Assembly: GCA_947846985.1 (NCBI GenBank) | Contig: CANTUZ010000002.1 | Location: 18,677,587-18,741,586 of the forward strand | Source of the DNA: Fratercula arctica | Lineage: Eukaryota; Chordata; Aves; Charadriiformes; Alcidae | DNA length: 64,000 bases | Direction: 5' to 3' | Part shown: in pieces, positions 47,801-60,689 of the stretch | Position numbering within the stretch: position 1 is the stretch's first letter | Layout: each line of letters starts with the position of its first letter | The notes under the pieces: generated by a model | What the model was told of the DNA's origin: nothing | What the model saw: only the letters and a program-made list of their open reading frames with translations | The model's database searches: none | Position numbers and translations under genes: made by a program

Positions 47801-50119
47801 AAGTATTATCACTGCAGAACTGCTGTCAAATATTTATTTTTATTGGGAAAATAGCACTCTTTCTGTAGTAGCATGATGTTATCATTTAATTATTTTTTCT
47901 TTTCTGCTTTATGACGGAAAGCTGCAATTCAATGAAGTATATATTTAAATGCAAAAGAGGCATACCAATTAATCAGTACAGAATACGAATGCTTTTAATC
48001 TGCATCAGAAACACTGTGGGGCTTGGAAAAACACCAATCTTTTAAATAGAAAGTGTATAACAGTAATTCCTATCCATGCTCACGTTTTCTCAAATACAAT
48101 GAAAAACTGCAATTGTGCAATTAAATTATCTTCACAATAATATAATCTTTTAAGGCTTTGCATTATGCTAAGAACATTTTGATGAGTCTTTGATTTCTTT
48201 TTATTTAGCATAAAAATGGACATACATAAATAATTTCAATTGATAAAAAAATTCAAAAATTCAGAGATAGATCAAATGTTAGTTCTGAAACACTAAGAAC
48301 TGAAACATAGATGTTCACTGCTTTCTGTTTTTTACCCATCCAATTTATGTACAGACACTTAGTACTGAAGATAGAAAATAAATTAGGCTAGTGATTGCAG
48401 TTAGGTATAGCCATGAGTGTGAACTAATCAATTTTGATGCGCACATAAACTAGATGATGGTACTACTACAGTCAACTCTCCATTATCTGGGATCATGGGA
48501 GACTGGGAACCATTCTGTTCTGATGGAGAACAGAAAAACCTCGATATTAGAGATGCTCCAAGGAACACCAAACAGAGACACTTCAGTTCTGTATAGAGTA
48601 AATACCATCCAGAAGAGCTTATTAACTCTGGGTTCAGCACTAGCCAGTGGTCTCAAGACACCATTTGCAGTGTTACATGAATTTGCAAAGCCATTTTAGG
48701 CTCTATATCTCAAGGAAGCAGTTATACTCCTGATGACCCTGCAAATAATGTTTGAGCCAATAAGCCCCACTAAGCCTGGGGTGGCCCTAAAAGTACATGC
48801 ATTCACTGTGGATCATTTTTGTTCATAGCCTTTATCAAGCAGTGCAAAACAGGACAGAAATGGTGCTAATGGTATTTCCAAACTCAAAACATTTCTCAAG
48901 AGCTTGAGCAGTGTTTTTTTCCTGCTAGAGATGCTCACTCCAAAAAGCTAAGTGAGTAGGACACTGCTGACTTGGGGCATCCACCTTTTCAGTGCCTGCT
49001 TTCAAGTCAGGGACACAGGAGACTTGCCTTTGGATCTGCTATGTTCCCTTTCACTGCTAATTATCCAAATATTGCTTTCTTCTGGGCAAGGTGTCTTTCT
49101 TTCTTCTTTTGACCAGAAGCTCTATGCAGGGTGAGAAACCTTGTCCAGGGAAAGTTTTATTTCATATATACATATCAAAGAAAGTCTTCCATTTTAAAGG
49201 ATTGGCATCCTCCAACAAACAGCTATTTAATCAGGAAATTCCAACCTGCCCTCTAATGAGTGGGCCAAACCTGCACGAGTCTGTTCAGAAAGCTGACTTT
49301 TACTCAGTGCCTACCCTTTGCAACGGGATTGATTCTTTTCATACTTAAACTACCCCCCAAAGCCATTAAATAAAAGAAGGCCAAAAAACATTTGCTAATA
49401 AAAAGGATTACCGCTAGAAATCCACCTGCTGCTTTAAGTGGTTGCTTTAAAGCCAGCCCTTCCTCAAAATGCTTTTATAATAAAATAGTTCAGCGTCATT
49501 TGTTACTGGTGTAAGAAGCAAGCCATCCTATCATTTGTCACACAATACCCATGTTACCTGGTTTAGATCTAGGAAGAAAGAAATGGGTTTTCTTGAGCGT
49601 ATGTACAGCTGCATCACCAGGGTCTGGATCCTCCACTTCTCCCATGCTCTTAGGGCAGTGGATGCCTCCTGTGCTTTGCCAGTACTTTGAGGGATTAAGA
49701 AGATACGCCTACCTTGCGGTGGGCAGCTGGAAATGACAGCAGCAGAAGGGACCAAGATGGGGAGCTGGAAACAGAAGATATGGGAAGAATTTTTTGATGC
49801 AATGAAAAAGGAAAGGCAAAATCAGGAGGCAACCTGTTGGCTGGAGGCTGAGCTGAGAAAGATGAAAGAATGAACACCAAAAATGAAAGAGGCCAAAGGA
49901 ACAGGGGATTCAGTGGAACATGGGAGGGGAACAAGCGAGATGCCAGACTGAGAAAAGGCTAGTGGGAGTGAGAGAAAAGGAAGGACTGTTGACACCACAG
50001 CACTGCTGAGGAGCAAAGATAAGCACAGAGGAAGGATGGAGAGAGTTTTATGAAAAATGAGGTTGAGACAGAAGGCAAATCCTGCAAGTGAAAATACATT
50101 AGAGGAGAAAGGTCATGTC
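44881..50119. other. intergenic DNA with a purine-rich end
   Basis: No gene recognised. About 47.0-47.5 kb has the look of a conserved noncoding element (listed separately). From about 49735 to the N gap the plus strand is strongly purine-rich (many GAAAGG and GGAAGA words). Confidence 0.55.
47000..47480. promoter_or_regulatory. candidate conserved noncoding element
   Basis: Balanced-composition sequence with an exact octamer ATTTGCAT (47107-47114, POU-type) and TAATTA (47188-47193, homeodomain core) in non-repetitive context. Inferred from texture only. Alignment to other birds and mammals would decide. Confidence 0.2.
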
Positions 50120-50629
50120 NNNNNNNNNNNNNNNNNNNNNNNNNNNNNNNNNNNNNNNNNNNNNNNNNNNNNNNNNNNNNNNNNNNNNNNNNNNNNNNNN
50201 NNNNNNNNNNNNNNNNNNNNNNNNNNNNNNNNNNNNNNNNNNNNNNNNNNNNNNNNNNNNNNNNNNNNNNNNNNNNNNNNNNNNNNNNNNNNNNNNNNNN
50301 NNNNNNNNNNNNNNNNNNNNNNNNNNNNNNNNNNNNNNNNNNNNNNNNNNNNNNNNNNNNNNNNNNNNNNNNNNNNNNNNNNNNNNNNNNNNNNNNNNNN
50401 NNNNNNNNNNNNNNNNNNNNNNNNNNNNNNNNNNNNNNNNNNNNNNNNNNNNNNNNNNNNNNNNNNNNNNNNNNNNNNNNNNNNNNNNNNNNNNNNNNNN
50501 NNNNNNNNNNNNNNNNNNNNNNNNNNNNNNNNNNNNNNNNNNNNNNNNNNNNNNNNNNNNNNNNNNNNNNNNNNNNNNNNNNNNNNNNNNNNNNNNNNNN
50601 NNNNNNNNNNNNNNNNNNNACAGCAAACT
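50120..50629. other. assembly gap (510 N)
   Basis: Undetermined bases. The sequence resumes inside a CR1 copy, so the missing DNA probably includes the upstream part of that element. Confidence 0.99.
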
Positions 50630-51145
50630 TTTTGCCTGAATGTTATGCAGCACTGGTGAGGCCACATCTGGGGTGCTGTGTCCAGTTCTAGACTCCTCGG
50701 TACAAGAGAGACATGGACATAGTGGAGAGAGTCCAACGAAGGGCCACAAAGATGGTTAAGGGCCTGGAGGATGAGAGTGTTCAGCCTGGAGAAGAGAAGG
50801 CTCACAGGGGATCTTATCAATGTACCGAAATACCTGAAGGGAGGGTGCAAAGAGGACAGAGCCAGGCTTTTTTCAGTGGTGGCCAGCGACAGGACCAGAG
50901 GCAATGGGCACAGATGGAAACACAGGAGGTTCCCTCTGAACATCAGGAAACACCTTTTCACTGTGAGGGTGACTGAGCACGGCACAGCTTGCCCAGGGAG
51001 GTGGTGGAGTCTCGCTGCTTGGAGATACCCAAAAGGCATCTGGACACGGCCCTGGGCAATGGGATCTAGGTCTTCTGGCTTGAGCAGGGAGGTTGGTCCT
51101 GTGACCTCCAGAGGCCCCTTCCAACCTCCACCGTTCTGTGATCTG
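50630..51145 (+). mobile_element. CR1 LINE 3' fragment abutting the gap
   Basis: Starts at the N gap with 'gtgaggccacatctggggtg' and runs through 'agggccacaaagatggttaa' and 'ggtgactgagcacggcacag' to the 3' end 'ccgttctgtgatctgg'. Closely similar to the copy at 53.9-54.3 kb. Its frame is broken. Confidence 0.92.
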
Positions 51146-53889
51146 GTGAAAAAAGAAGCCTCCAAACCTGTAATCAGTTGTGCGTTCCAAGACCCTCAGA
51201 CTACAAAAAAGTCTCTTTGGGAAGAGAGAAGGAAGAGAGAGAGAGAGAGAGAACCGATTACCAACACACCACCTGTCCTGCCATGACTGGGACTATTATC
51301 TATCACCTCTGGGTGGTATCACGCTGCTTAAACTTCTATGTTTGCTGTGTCTCTGTACATGGATAGACCTATGAGATATGCATTTATGCTTTTGCTGAAT
51401 TTGTGTCATGAGACACCTTTCAACCTCATAATACAGCAGCTGCTAAAGCTAGCACTGAAGGGCCAAGTGTCACTGAGAAATCTCAGATTCCACAGATTAC
51501 GGCTCTGCTATGAAGTCTTAACAAGTATTTTTCCAGCTTCCAGCAAATCAGGCCTGACTACAAGCATGGCCCATAAATAATTTCCAAAGAACCATTTTAG
51601 TCTTGATAAGGACAGGTCCCATTGAGTCAGGTGTGCAGATATGGATTTATGGAAGACAAAGGCTACACTATCTCTTCCTTAATTGCCTGGCATTGGTATG
51701 GGTTACTGCGGTGAGTTTCCATTTGACAGAGCAACCTGTTCTCCCATCACGGCCAGCATCAGAATTGGATCTTCTGCCGAGGTGATGTTCCTTGTACCAA
51801 GGGAGCCGACTGATGATCTTTGGAGAGACACAGCTGATGAGAGAGGAGGGAACTTCTGGTAACCACCTACGGTAGCTGATTCTGTGAGACCGAAGCACCA
51901 ACTTCGCTGGCTGCAGCCAGTGCTGCTCTTTGGCTTTCTCTTGCCAAAGCAATCACTGTTCTGCTAACAGTGCCTGGCCACGCACTTCTCTGAAAGATGG
52001 GTTTTCATCATCTACTGATGCCGCTTGCATTCCGAGGTCTTGTTAAAGGATCTTGTATCTCCTATGTGCTTTGGTTTTGACTGCTTCTGTGGAACTGCCA
52101 TACATGTCTCAGGGGCCAGAATATTTGAATAAAAACAAGACCACTCCCAGCCCCCAAAAGCATAGTGAGAAACCTCATCTTGAAAAATGCTCTGGCAAAG
52201 CCAGTTCCAGCTGCAGCCAGGGCAATTAGAATTGACTATTCCGAGAGCAGCAGTTTGTAATGCAGGGTAGCGCAGCAATGGCAGAGCATTGACTGCTCTT
52301 TCGTTTCTGCCTGACAAATACGTAGGACATGTGACCAGAAAAAAAGCCTGTGGAAAATCCACACAGATGACACTTTAGCTCAGAGATATGTTTAATGTCC
52401 TGAAAGCAGCACCCAGCTGGAGGAGCAGGAAAAAGTTACCCACAAGCAACAGAACGGAGTGCAAAAACACAGAAGCAACTCGCAGCGCTGCAGGAGCAGT
52501 GACAAAGTCTTGAGTGCTGTTCTGTGCTACCAACCATCAGAACACATAAACAGGACCTTGCAGTTCTTGCTTAGGCCTCTGATTCAGTTTAAAAGGGTTT
52601 TTTTTCTTCATCAGCTGCTATCAAATATGATTGTTTGAAGAAAGCTGTAGCTGTCATTTCCTCCTGAAAAACGATGTTCTGCTCAAAATCCGAATTGTAA
52701 TTGGATAAATTACTTGTGAAAAAAAATCTCTATCTGTGTTGGAGAGAAGGCTTTTAGTGACAATGTTGTTTGGACTTTGCAATTAATCTCAGACAGAGCT
52801 AACCACATGGGGTGTATTTTTCAAGATTCTGTGCGCTCGGTCTCCAGACTCGCAGTCCTGTTATCACAGGAAGGATCCCATTAGCAGGATGCATATTCAG
52901 TAATAAGATAATCATGACTCTGCCACAGCACTTGGAAACTATTAATTTTTCCAGTCAGGGCCTGAAGTGATACAACGTTTAGCCAAGCCGCTCGAACATC
53001 TGTCTCCCCTTCTCTGAGTACAACCATAAATGCAATTAGACAGATATGTTCTAAACAGCACCGACATAAATACAGATTTAACGGCAAAGATCCCTAATGT
53101 TTCTTTGGAAAATGTGCTCATGGATGCACGTTTTGCTCTCTGCCTCTGGCAACTCATCCAACCATCCCCCTGTTGTGTAAAAGGAGCTTGCAGGCTGAAC
53201 TAACAACTTCATTTTCCTGCAAGTAAACTCATGTCTGTTTCTTGCTTTTCCTGGACCATGTAATGCCGGGTAACATGCATGTTGGCCCATGGCTGTGTTC
53301 TGCACGCAGATCAGGGGACACAGCCCGGCTTCGGCAGGATCAGGACACAATGATGGTCACAGCTCTGGCAGGGGCCAGGTGATGGAGCCTCAGCTTCCAA
53401 GCACTTCCCTATGACCAGGGCAGGCTGTGGCCATGGCCTCCCCGCAGTGCCTCTGGGAGTCTCTCCCCGTGGTCCCAGCGGAGCTGCCTCGGCCCTGAGG
53501 CCAGGCAGCCAAAGCTCAGGATATTAAGAAGCCAGCCTGTGTCTTCTTTTTCAGATAACATCCCAGAGAAGTAGGTGTTTGGTTGACGGAGGCAATATTG
53601 CTGCTAATGGCTTCCCTCAGTCATAACTTGTTAACACACAAAACATTGATTATCACTGTGAAATAAACATGCTGTAGCCCAAATGTAGCTATGTAAATGT
53701 TTTAATCAATGTAGTCAACAGATTAAGATGCATCTTACTTGACAGCCTGTTCCTGTGATGCTGGTGGAATGTAGCCCTGACTGCTACTCAGTGTTGCACC
53801 TGTGACCTCAGAGAGGGTTATAAGAAATGGTGGCGTTAATAACAAAACAAGACATACATTTTGCAGAATCTCTGGAGAGCTACAGCAAA
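51146..53889. other. intergenic DNA between two CR1 copies
   Basis: A (GA)n microsatellite at about 51233-51252. GC-richer segment at about 53370-53520. No gene or RNA recognised. Confidence 0.6.
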
Positions 53890-54346
53890 GCTCTTCAGAC
53901 ACCTGAGGCAGTTGGGATGATTAAGGAGCTGGAGCACGTCACATAAGAGGAAAGGCTGAGGAAGCTGGGACTGTTCAGCCTGAAGAAGAGAAGGCTCCCA
54001 GGGGATCCTATTAACGTATAGAAATACCTGAAGGGAGGGTGCAAAGAGGACAGAGCCAGGCTCTTTTCAGTGGTGGCCAGCGACAGGACCACAGGCAATG
54101 GGCACAGACGGAAAGATGGGAGGCTCCTTCTGAACATCAGGGAACACTTTTTTATTGTGAGGGTGACCAAGCACTGGCACAGGTTGCCCAGGGAGGTTGT
54201 GAAGTCTCCATCCTTGGGTATATTCAAAAGCCTTTTGGACATGGTCCTGGGCAACAGGTTCTAGGTGTTCTGGCTTGAGCAGGGAGTTGGTCCAGATGAC
54301 CTCTGGATGTCCCTTCCAACCTCAGCCGATTCTCTGATTCTGTGAA
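53890..54346 (+). mobile_element. CR1 LINE 3' fragment
   Basis: Runs from 'gagcacgtcacataagagga' through 'ctgaagggagggtgcaaaga' to 'ccttccaacctcagccgatt' and the octamer-like end 'ctctgattctgtga'. Same subfamily as the copy at 50.6 kb, with a shared block of about 60 near-identical bases around the 'gtggccagcgacaggaccac' segment. 5'-truncated and non-coding. Confidence 0.92.
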
Positions 54347-56887
54347 ATCCATCAGTAGATGGATTTGATCATCTCCGTTACTTCAAATCTTGGGGAACGT
54401 TTGACATTACCACAGTGAACAGAGCTGCACAAAAAAGAGTGATCAATTCAGAAGCCTCTTGCCCCTTAAGTCCCTTTTGACCACCCTTCATGCTCTAAGG
54501 GAAGACCTACCCCACACTTTTGAAAGAAGTGCCCAGAGAGACAAACGTAATGATACCTGTGTAGCAGTAAGCCCATTCTGGAAATTCCAGCATACTTTTA
54601 AAAGTATTTTGGTTAAAAATCAGAGCATTGTATTCAGTTTCAAATCTGACTATAAGACATCATTTTCATACTTCCTAAGACAGCATTTTCTATTGCAAAC
54701 TTCAAAGCAAATCCTATGCGTCAGTCAAACACAGAATACAATTTCCATGCATGCAGTCATTACCTGTGTCTTTGTATTTCACTTGAAATTCATCAAGGGA
54801 TGAGGGTCTTATCTACTGCTTCTACTCTTCGGGCGGTTTCTTCAGCTCAGATGAAATCATTCTAGGTCAGTCTAGGGTGAGAACAGTACTTTGTATTAAA
54901 CCCTAGCAGAGATGAGAATAGCTGACACACAGCGCTTTCCGCCTGCAATGTTAGTTGTGACAATTTTGACAACAGCACGTGACTCTGGAAGAAAGAAGCC
55001 GACCTGTTCTTGCATCATTTTCAAGGATGGATTTAGTAGAGAGCGAATTCCTCGATGCAAAGTGAATCACCTCCCCCCCTTTCCTTCCCCAAAAGAAACA
55101 AGAAATCCTATCCAAGAAAAAAGGTGAAATAAATTTGAATCAGGACTAATAACTCCCCTCTCTAAAATACCCGTTTTCCCCACTGGCAGCAGGAGGAATC
55201 CAGGGCAGTTAGCTCACATAGTACTCTCTTGGAGACAGCCAAGCTGATTTTGTTGAATCTTCACAGAAGTTCAACCTACATAGGCATGGATGGAAAATCT
55301 TTAGCCTTCTGGCCTGCATTTGGCAGAAGCCTGTGCAACTGGACAGGGGACTGAGTACAGCCAATGTCAGACAAAATTCGTTACAGTGTTAGTCATGTCA
55401 TCTCTAGACATGTCAGCCCTCAGCAGAAGAGCAGCTTGTCCATGCTCGTGACACGGATGACAACTGATGAAACCACTTGACCCATGTACTAGTTTAGAAA
55501 GACACCCTTACATTTCTCATATAGCAGTAAAGGAAGATTTCACCCAGACCGTGGATTTCTTTTCAATCCTCAGAATACGAAGAAGAGACTCTTGTGCACA
55601 ACCATAATTTCTTGTCATCGATGAAATTTATTGCCAAATCATTAGGAACTCCAAAGAATGCAATGTTTCATAATGACACATTGGACTTTTACTTCCATAG
55701 GTGAACTGAGGAGAAAATAAATAGCTGGCTATTCTGCTTTTTATGTAATGAAGCCAATAGGTGGTGGAACTGATAACTTCTGGAAACAGACAAAATTAGT
55801 TTGATGGAAATACCATTGGAAAGATTGCATATCAAAATATTATACACACAGGGAAAAATGTGCACAACGTGAGCGGTCTTCTTGATGAGTGAGTCTGTTA
55901 CTGTGATCTAAAACTTTAAAACACATTTTTAGCGGCAGACTCTAAACCTGTTCTCCCTGAAGTAAATAACATTGGCTTTCACAAGTTGCGGAACCGTGCC
56001 CAGTAAGCATGTAGAGAGTTGTTCCCTGGTTTCCAGGAATTTAACCCATGCTTTGTCTGGTAAATCTCCTTGGCTTTAAATCCTGGAAGTGCCATAGGCA
56101 CCAGTGGTGATGACTGGAACGTCTCTCCTGTGTAATTGCCTGGACAGTTTGCATTTTAGAAACTTTCCTCATGTCTTTTTACTGTCATTTCTGGATTAAC
56201 AGTTCTACACCTCAGCTGTTATTTGATAAAAGCCTCTGTTACCAGGGCAGATGGGCACAGGGCAACTGTACTTGTGCCTCCAGCTCCCGCGGTGGCTGCT
56301 GTGGCTGGATGTGGCTAAGGGGACACTGCGGAGTCCCTTTGCGGCCAGAGCAAATTCCGCAGAATGCTTCTTTGGCAACAGCTCAAATCCACATTTAACT
56401 TGTTGATGCTGCAACCCTTTTTCCAAATCAAGAAGCCACCCTCTAAGCAGTGTCACAGTTGCTGTGTCAGCGTTGCTTTAAGCAAGACCTGTTTGTGAAG
56501 AGAGGAGTTTGCAAGATAGGACTATCTCTGGTGATGGACTCTGAGCCTACTTTAAAATGAAGCAGCTCTTTAAAGATTAAGGGTGGGTGTTGGTGTGCAC
56601 ACCGACACATGTACACGTATTATGCTATGTACCATACCTATGTGAAATATTTTCTGCCAAAACACTTGTTCCCAATTATTTCAGTGAATAAGGACTTGAG
56701 CTGCCTTAAATGTTATTTAGAGAAAATGTCTGTTTACAGATTGCTGCCTGAAGCTGCATGACAGCAAAGAGAAACCCTTTATTAAACTGAGTAGGGCTGC
56801 TGAAGCCAACAGATTTATGGCGTGTGTCAAAATTTCTGGGGAGGTTTCCTAAGGTTTAAAAAAGCTGGCCTGTGATTAGCAACAAGG

Positions 56888-56919
<32 letters not shown>

Positions 56920-59584
56920 CAGCAGCAGAATAGTGAATGAAATAGCCCAGGTCTTCAAACACAAGGTTATGTTTTTCAGAAGGGGATTTCTGACTTAGTG
57001 GCAAGCTCCTCTTTAGCTGGTGTTTAGACTAGAAATGAATATACAGCAATTCCTGGGGCGCTCTCTGGTGGGAGGATGATACTGTAGAAGTCACGTATTT
57101 TTCACACACACAGCTGCAAGACATTTGGAATTTGTGACATGGGGACCAAACATACAGACCAAAGGGGCTTTTTGGTCATAAAGTCAATAGTCTCAGGGTG
57201 AGAGAAACAGAGGTTTTTTACAACTTGAGACGTGTATCCCCACAGACACACAGAAGTAATTAAAATTTATGGAAACACTAGAGATGTTGAACACTAGAGT
57301 TAAAGTCACCATGGTAGGAACAGCTTCGATAATTCTCATTAACCTCTCTGAATTACTATGATGGCTGTATTTTATAGATTATATGTAATAAATACTAGTG
57401 TGGTAAATCAGAACAGATGGTCCCTGCTCCAGTTGCAAACCCTGCTCAGTTTCAAACAAGAAAACTCCTTTTGCTCTATTTATGAAGTTGACCATTCATC
57501 AGTCGAGCAGTCTTCATGAGTGCTTATCTGAAGACTGACTTGGCTAAAAATCAACAGGGGTTAATTAAATTTGATTCTAAGGATGTGCGATGTTCAATAT
57601 TTGCATTTCTTAAATATCTGTGTGGCAGAGATGAAGAATTGAAACCTCCTATTTTCAGCATCTCTGTGTAAATGAGAAGCAGCTGGTGAATTTGGGACAG
57701 TATGGGGATGAGCTGAGCTAGGTTTAGGAGAAACAAGGTCTCAAATGACTTAAGCAAATACAGGCTGCTCCTCCCTGTAGAGGACCACTGGAATTATTTC
57801 ACCTTTCTGCCCTTGAAATTAGTACCCTGAATTGACAACAGAAAACACATCTGGGCAGCTGAATGCAGGAAATCAATTGTTCTCTCTGGACTTGCCAAGT
57901 TACTTGCCCATACCAATGCCAAGTTTGCCAGTGCTTTCCAGAAATAATTGCGTTTAGCACTCACCAGAAGAAATGTCTGTCTTTGTCTTTTAAATGGCCC
58001 AAGTGTCTTCCATGGCTGGAATCCAGCACTAGAAACCACGGCTGGGGGGGAATTAAAAAAAAAAGAAGAAGAAAAAAAATAATTTAAACCAACAGAAGTG
58101 GATTCAACACTGCCTGGGATGGCTGCTTCTGCAGAAGAGGTCACAGAGCAATGCACAAAAAGCCTGAGATTTTGTTGCTTTCAGACAAGCAATAGCACAC
58201 AAATAGGAGAAAACCCAAGAGTCTGTAGGAACACGTTCTCAAAGATACTCCTCCTTGTGCACTAACACTGCATATCACAAGTCTGTTTGACTTGGGATGG
58301 AATCCTGACGGGCAGCCCATCTCTGCATCATTTGCTCTTTACCTGAATCATTTATGAGTGTCCCAGTGGCTGTTCCACAGTACGCGTTTGATCACAAAAA
58401 ACTTGTGGCCTGTCTGGACATTTCTGCTGCTGAGAAGTACGGACTCTTGAACTGTCAAAGGCTCTTCCATCACTAGCTCTGGACTTCAAAGGCAGAGGCT
58501 GCAGCGGCAAAAATACAAAAACTAAAGAAAAAATGGGCTTTTGCTCAACTTCAATTTCATTACTACGTTTGTCAAGTGAGGAGAAAGAACAGGTGCAGGA
58601 CATCTGAACGTTAAAATAATATTTGTTGAACAGTTAGGGTTGCTTTTATGGAACAGAGTGGAAACCTGAAAATAGCGACTACTCCAGTAGTTGTAGCGTC
58701 GCCTACATCTGTCTCCCAAAAATTTTATTTCCCCCTGGAATTTTTGCAGTGCTCACAAAATAGTGCAGGTAGCCTTGATGGACACGAGAATATGAACAAG
58801 TGCTGCCATGAAGTTGGGTTCGGCCAAGGGTTAACTTGGTGTGCTGGGGTCAGCACTGTGAAACTCCCAGGACACAGCTCTGCTGGACGGGGTGGGGTCC
58901 GTGCTCAGGATTAAAGCTAAAAGCAGTGGAAGCGTCACTTCTCCAGTCAGTACAGTGAGGTTGGAGTGCATCTTCATTTTTATTTGAGGCATTTCTGTGG
59001 AAGGGCAGGATGAGGAAGTGGGTTTTGCTTTTACTCCAAAGGCAGCAAGCTTATCCCTCCCTTTCACTGGGAAGCTCCCACTCCCAGAGCCGTTTCTCAG
59101 GAACTGTGCCTCCTGCACGTGAGTGCTTCCTGGAGGCTGATAAAGCCCTGCTGTGCAGGGCAGACCACTGTAGGAAGCCCTCTGCCCACCCTGTCCTGTC
59201 TCCAGGGCTGGATGCAGTGTCTTGTTTCCACTGACCTCATGAGGTTCACGCAGTACCACAGTGGCGTGCTCTCTCAAAGTCTTTGAACCCTCAGAGTCTT
59301 TACTCCTGGCCCCAGGAGTGCCCCCAAGCCCACCCTGTCCCCTGACTCTCCTCAGGTGTTCCACCCTTCTCCATGAGCGCTGAGCAATGGCCTGCAGGAG
59401 GCCAAGACAAACTCCTCAGATAAAACGTATTTAGTTATGCAGGTTCATTCTTAACTCAGTACTTCATCACAAGTAATTTAAAAAGCCTCTGACACCATTT
59501 CCTACAGCATTCTTCTGGGGAAATGGGCTGGACAGGGGTACTTTTTGCTGGGTAAAAAACTGGCTGGATGTCTGAGCCCAAAGA
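54347..59584. other. intergenic DNA
   Basis: No coding exon recognised. Contains the T39 tract at 56891-56929, an A/G-rich low-complexity run near 58043-58085, and an unexplained 177-codon minus-strand frame at 58831-59364 without recognisable motifs. Confidence 0.55.
56891..56929. repeat. T39 homopolymer
   Basis: Thirty-nine T in a row, flanked by 'aaggtac' and 'cagcagcag'. No retrocopy body with a poly(A) signal is seen on either side. Confidence 0.85.
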
Positions 59585-59649
59585 GTGATGGTGAATGGAG
59601 TTAAATCCAGTTGGTGGCCAACCACAAGTGGTGTTCCCCAAGGCTCAGT

Positions 59650-59679
59650 ATTGGGGACGGTTCTATTGGGGACGGTTCT
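59650..59679 (+). repeat. 15-bp exact tandem duplication inside CR1
   Basis: 'attggggacggttct' occurs twice in a row (59650-59664 and 59665-59679). Confidence 0.9.
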
Positions 59680-59726
59680 ATTTAATATCTTTACCACTGA
59701 TGTGGACAAGGGTATCGAGTGTCCAG

Positions 59727-59762
59727 ATTAAGTTTGCAGCCCTCATTAAGTTTGCAGCCGAC
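59727..59762 (+). repeat. 18-bp near-exact tandem duplication inside CR1
   Basis: 'attaagtttgcagccctc' (59727-59744) is followed at once by 'attaagtttgcagccgac' (59745-59762). Confidence 0.9.
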
Positions 59763-60689
59763 ACCAAGTTGGCGGGGGAGTGTTGATCTGCCTGGGGGTA
59801 GGAAGGTTCTACAGAGGGACCTTGACAGGATGGACTGATGGGCCGAGCCCAATGGTATGAGGTTCAACAAGGCCAAGTGATGGGTCCTGCCCCTGGGTCA
59901 CAACAACCCCATGCAGCCCTACAGGCTTGGGGCAAAGTGGCTGGAAATCTGCCCGGAGGAAAAGGACCTGGGAGTGCTGGTCAACAGCTGGCTGAATACA
60001 AGCCAGCAGTGTGCCCAGGTGGCCAAGAAAACCAACAGCATCCTGGCTTGTATCAGGAATAGTGTGGCCAGCAGGACTAGGGAAGTGATCGTCCCCCTGT
60101 ACTCAGCACTGGTGAGGCCCCACCTCGAATACTGTGTCCAGTTTTGGGCCCCTCACTACAAGAAAGACATTGAGGTCCTGGAGTGTGTCCAGAGAAGGGC
60201 AACGAAGCTGATGAGGGGCCTCGAGCACAAGTCTTAAGAGAAGCAGCTGATGGAACGGGGGTTGTTTAGCCTGGAGAAAAGGAGGCTGAGGGAAGACCTT
60301 ATGGCTTTCTACAACTACCTGAAAGGAGGTTGTAGCGAGGTGCATGTTGGTGCTTTTTCCACGTAACAAGCGACAGGATGAGAAGAAATGGCTTCAAGTT
60401 GTGCCGGGGAGGTTTAGGTTGGATATTGGGAAAAATTTCTTCACTGAAAGTGTTGTCAAGCATTGGGACAGGCTGCCCAGAGAAGTGGTTGAGTCACCAT
60501 CTCTGGACGTATTTATAAGACGTGTACATGTAGTGCTGAGGGACATGGTTTAGTGGTAACTTGGCAGTGTTAGGTTTACGTTTGGACTCAATGACCTTAA
60601 GGGTCTTTTCCAACCTAAATGATTCAATGATTCTTCTATAATTCTATGATTCTAAGAAGTCCAAGGCATTCAGGGTTTCTACTGGCCAG

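Larger units (their letters stand above)
59585..60655 (+). mobile_element. CR1 LINE, long 3' part with intact 3' end
   Basis: About 1.07 kb. Begins in the reverse-transcriptase region ('ggtgttccccaaggctcagt', then [11 protein letters not shown]). It continues through [10 protein letters not shown] and [18 protein letters not shown], and ends in the 3' UTR with repeated 'attctatgattctaag'-type octamers. Frame broken by stops, including one after RGLEHKS. Carries two short internal tandem duplications near its 5' end. Confidence 0.95.

Noticed and set aside
50057..51165. Long open frames across the N gap (up to 350 codons)
   Set aside because: Created by undetermined bases and flanking CR1 sequence.
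56891..56929. Poly(A) tail of a processed pseudogene
   Set aside because: No cDNA-like body or poly(A) signal next to it on the minus strand.
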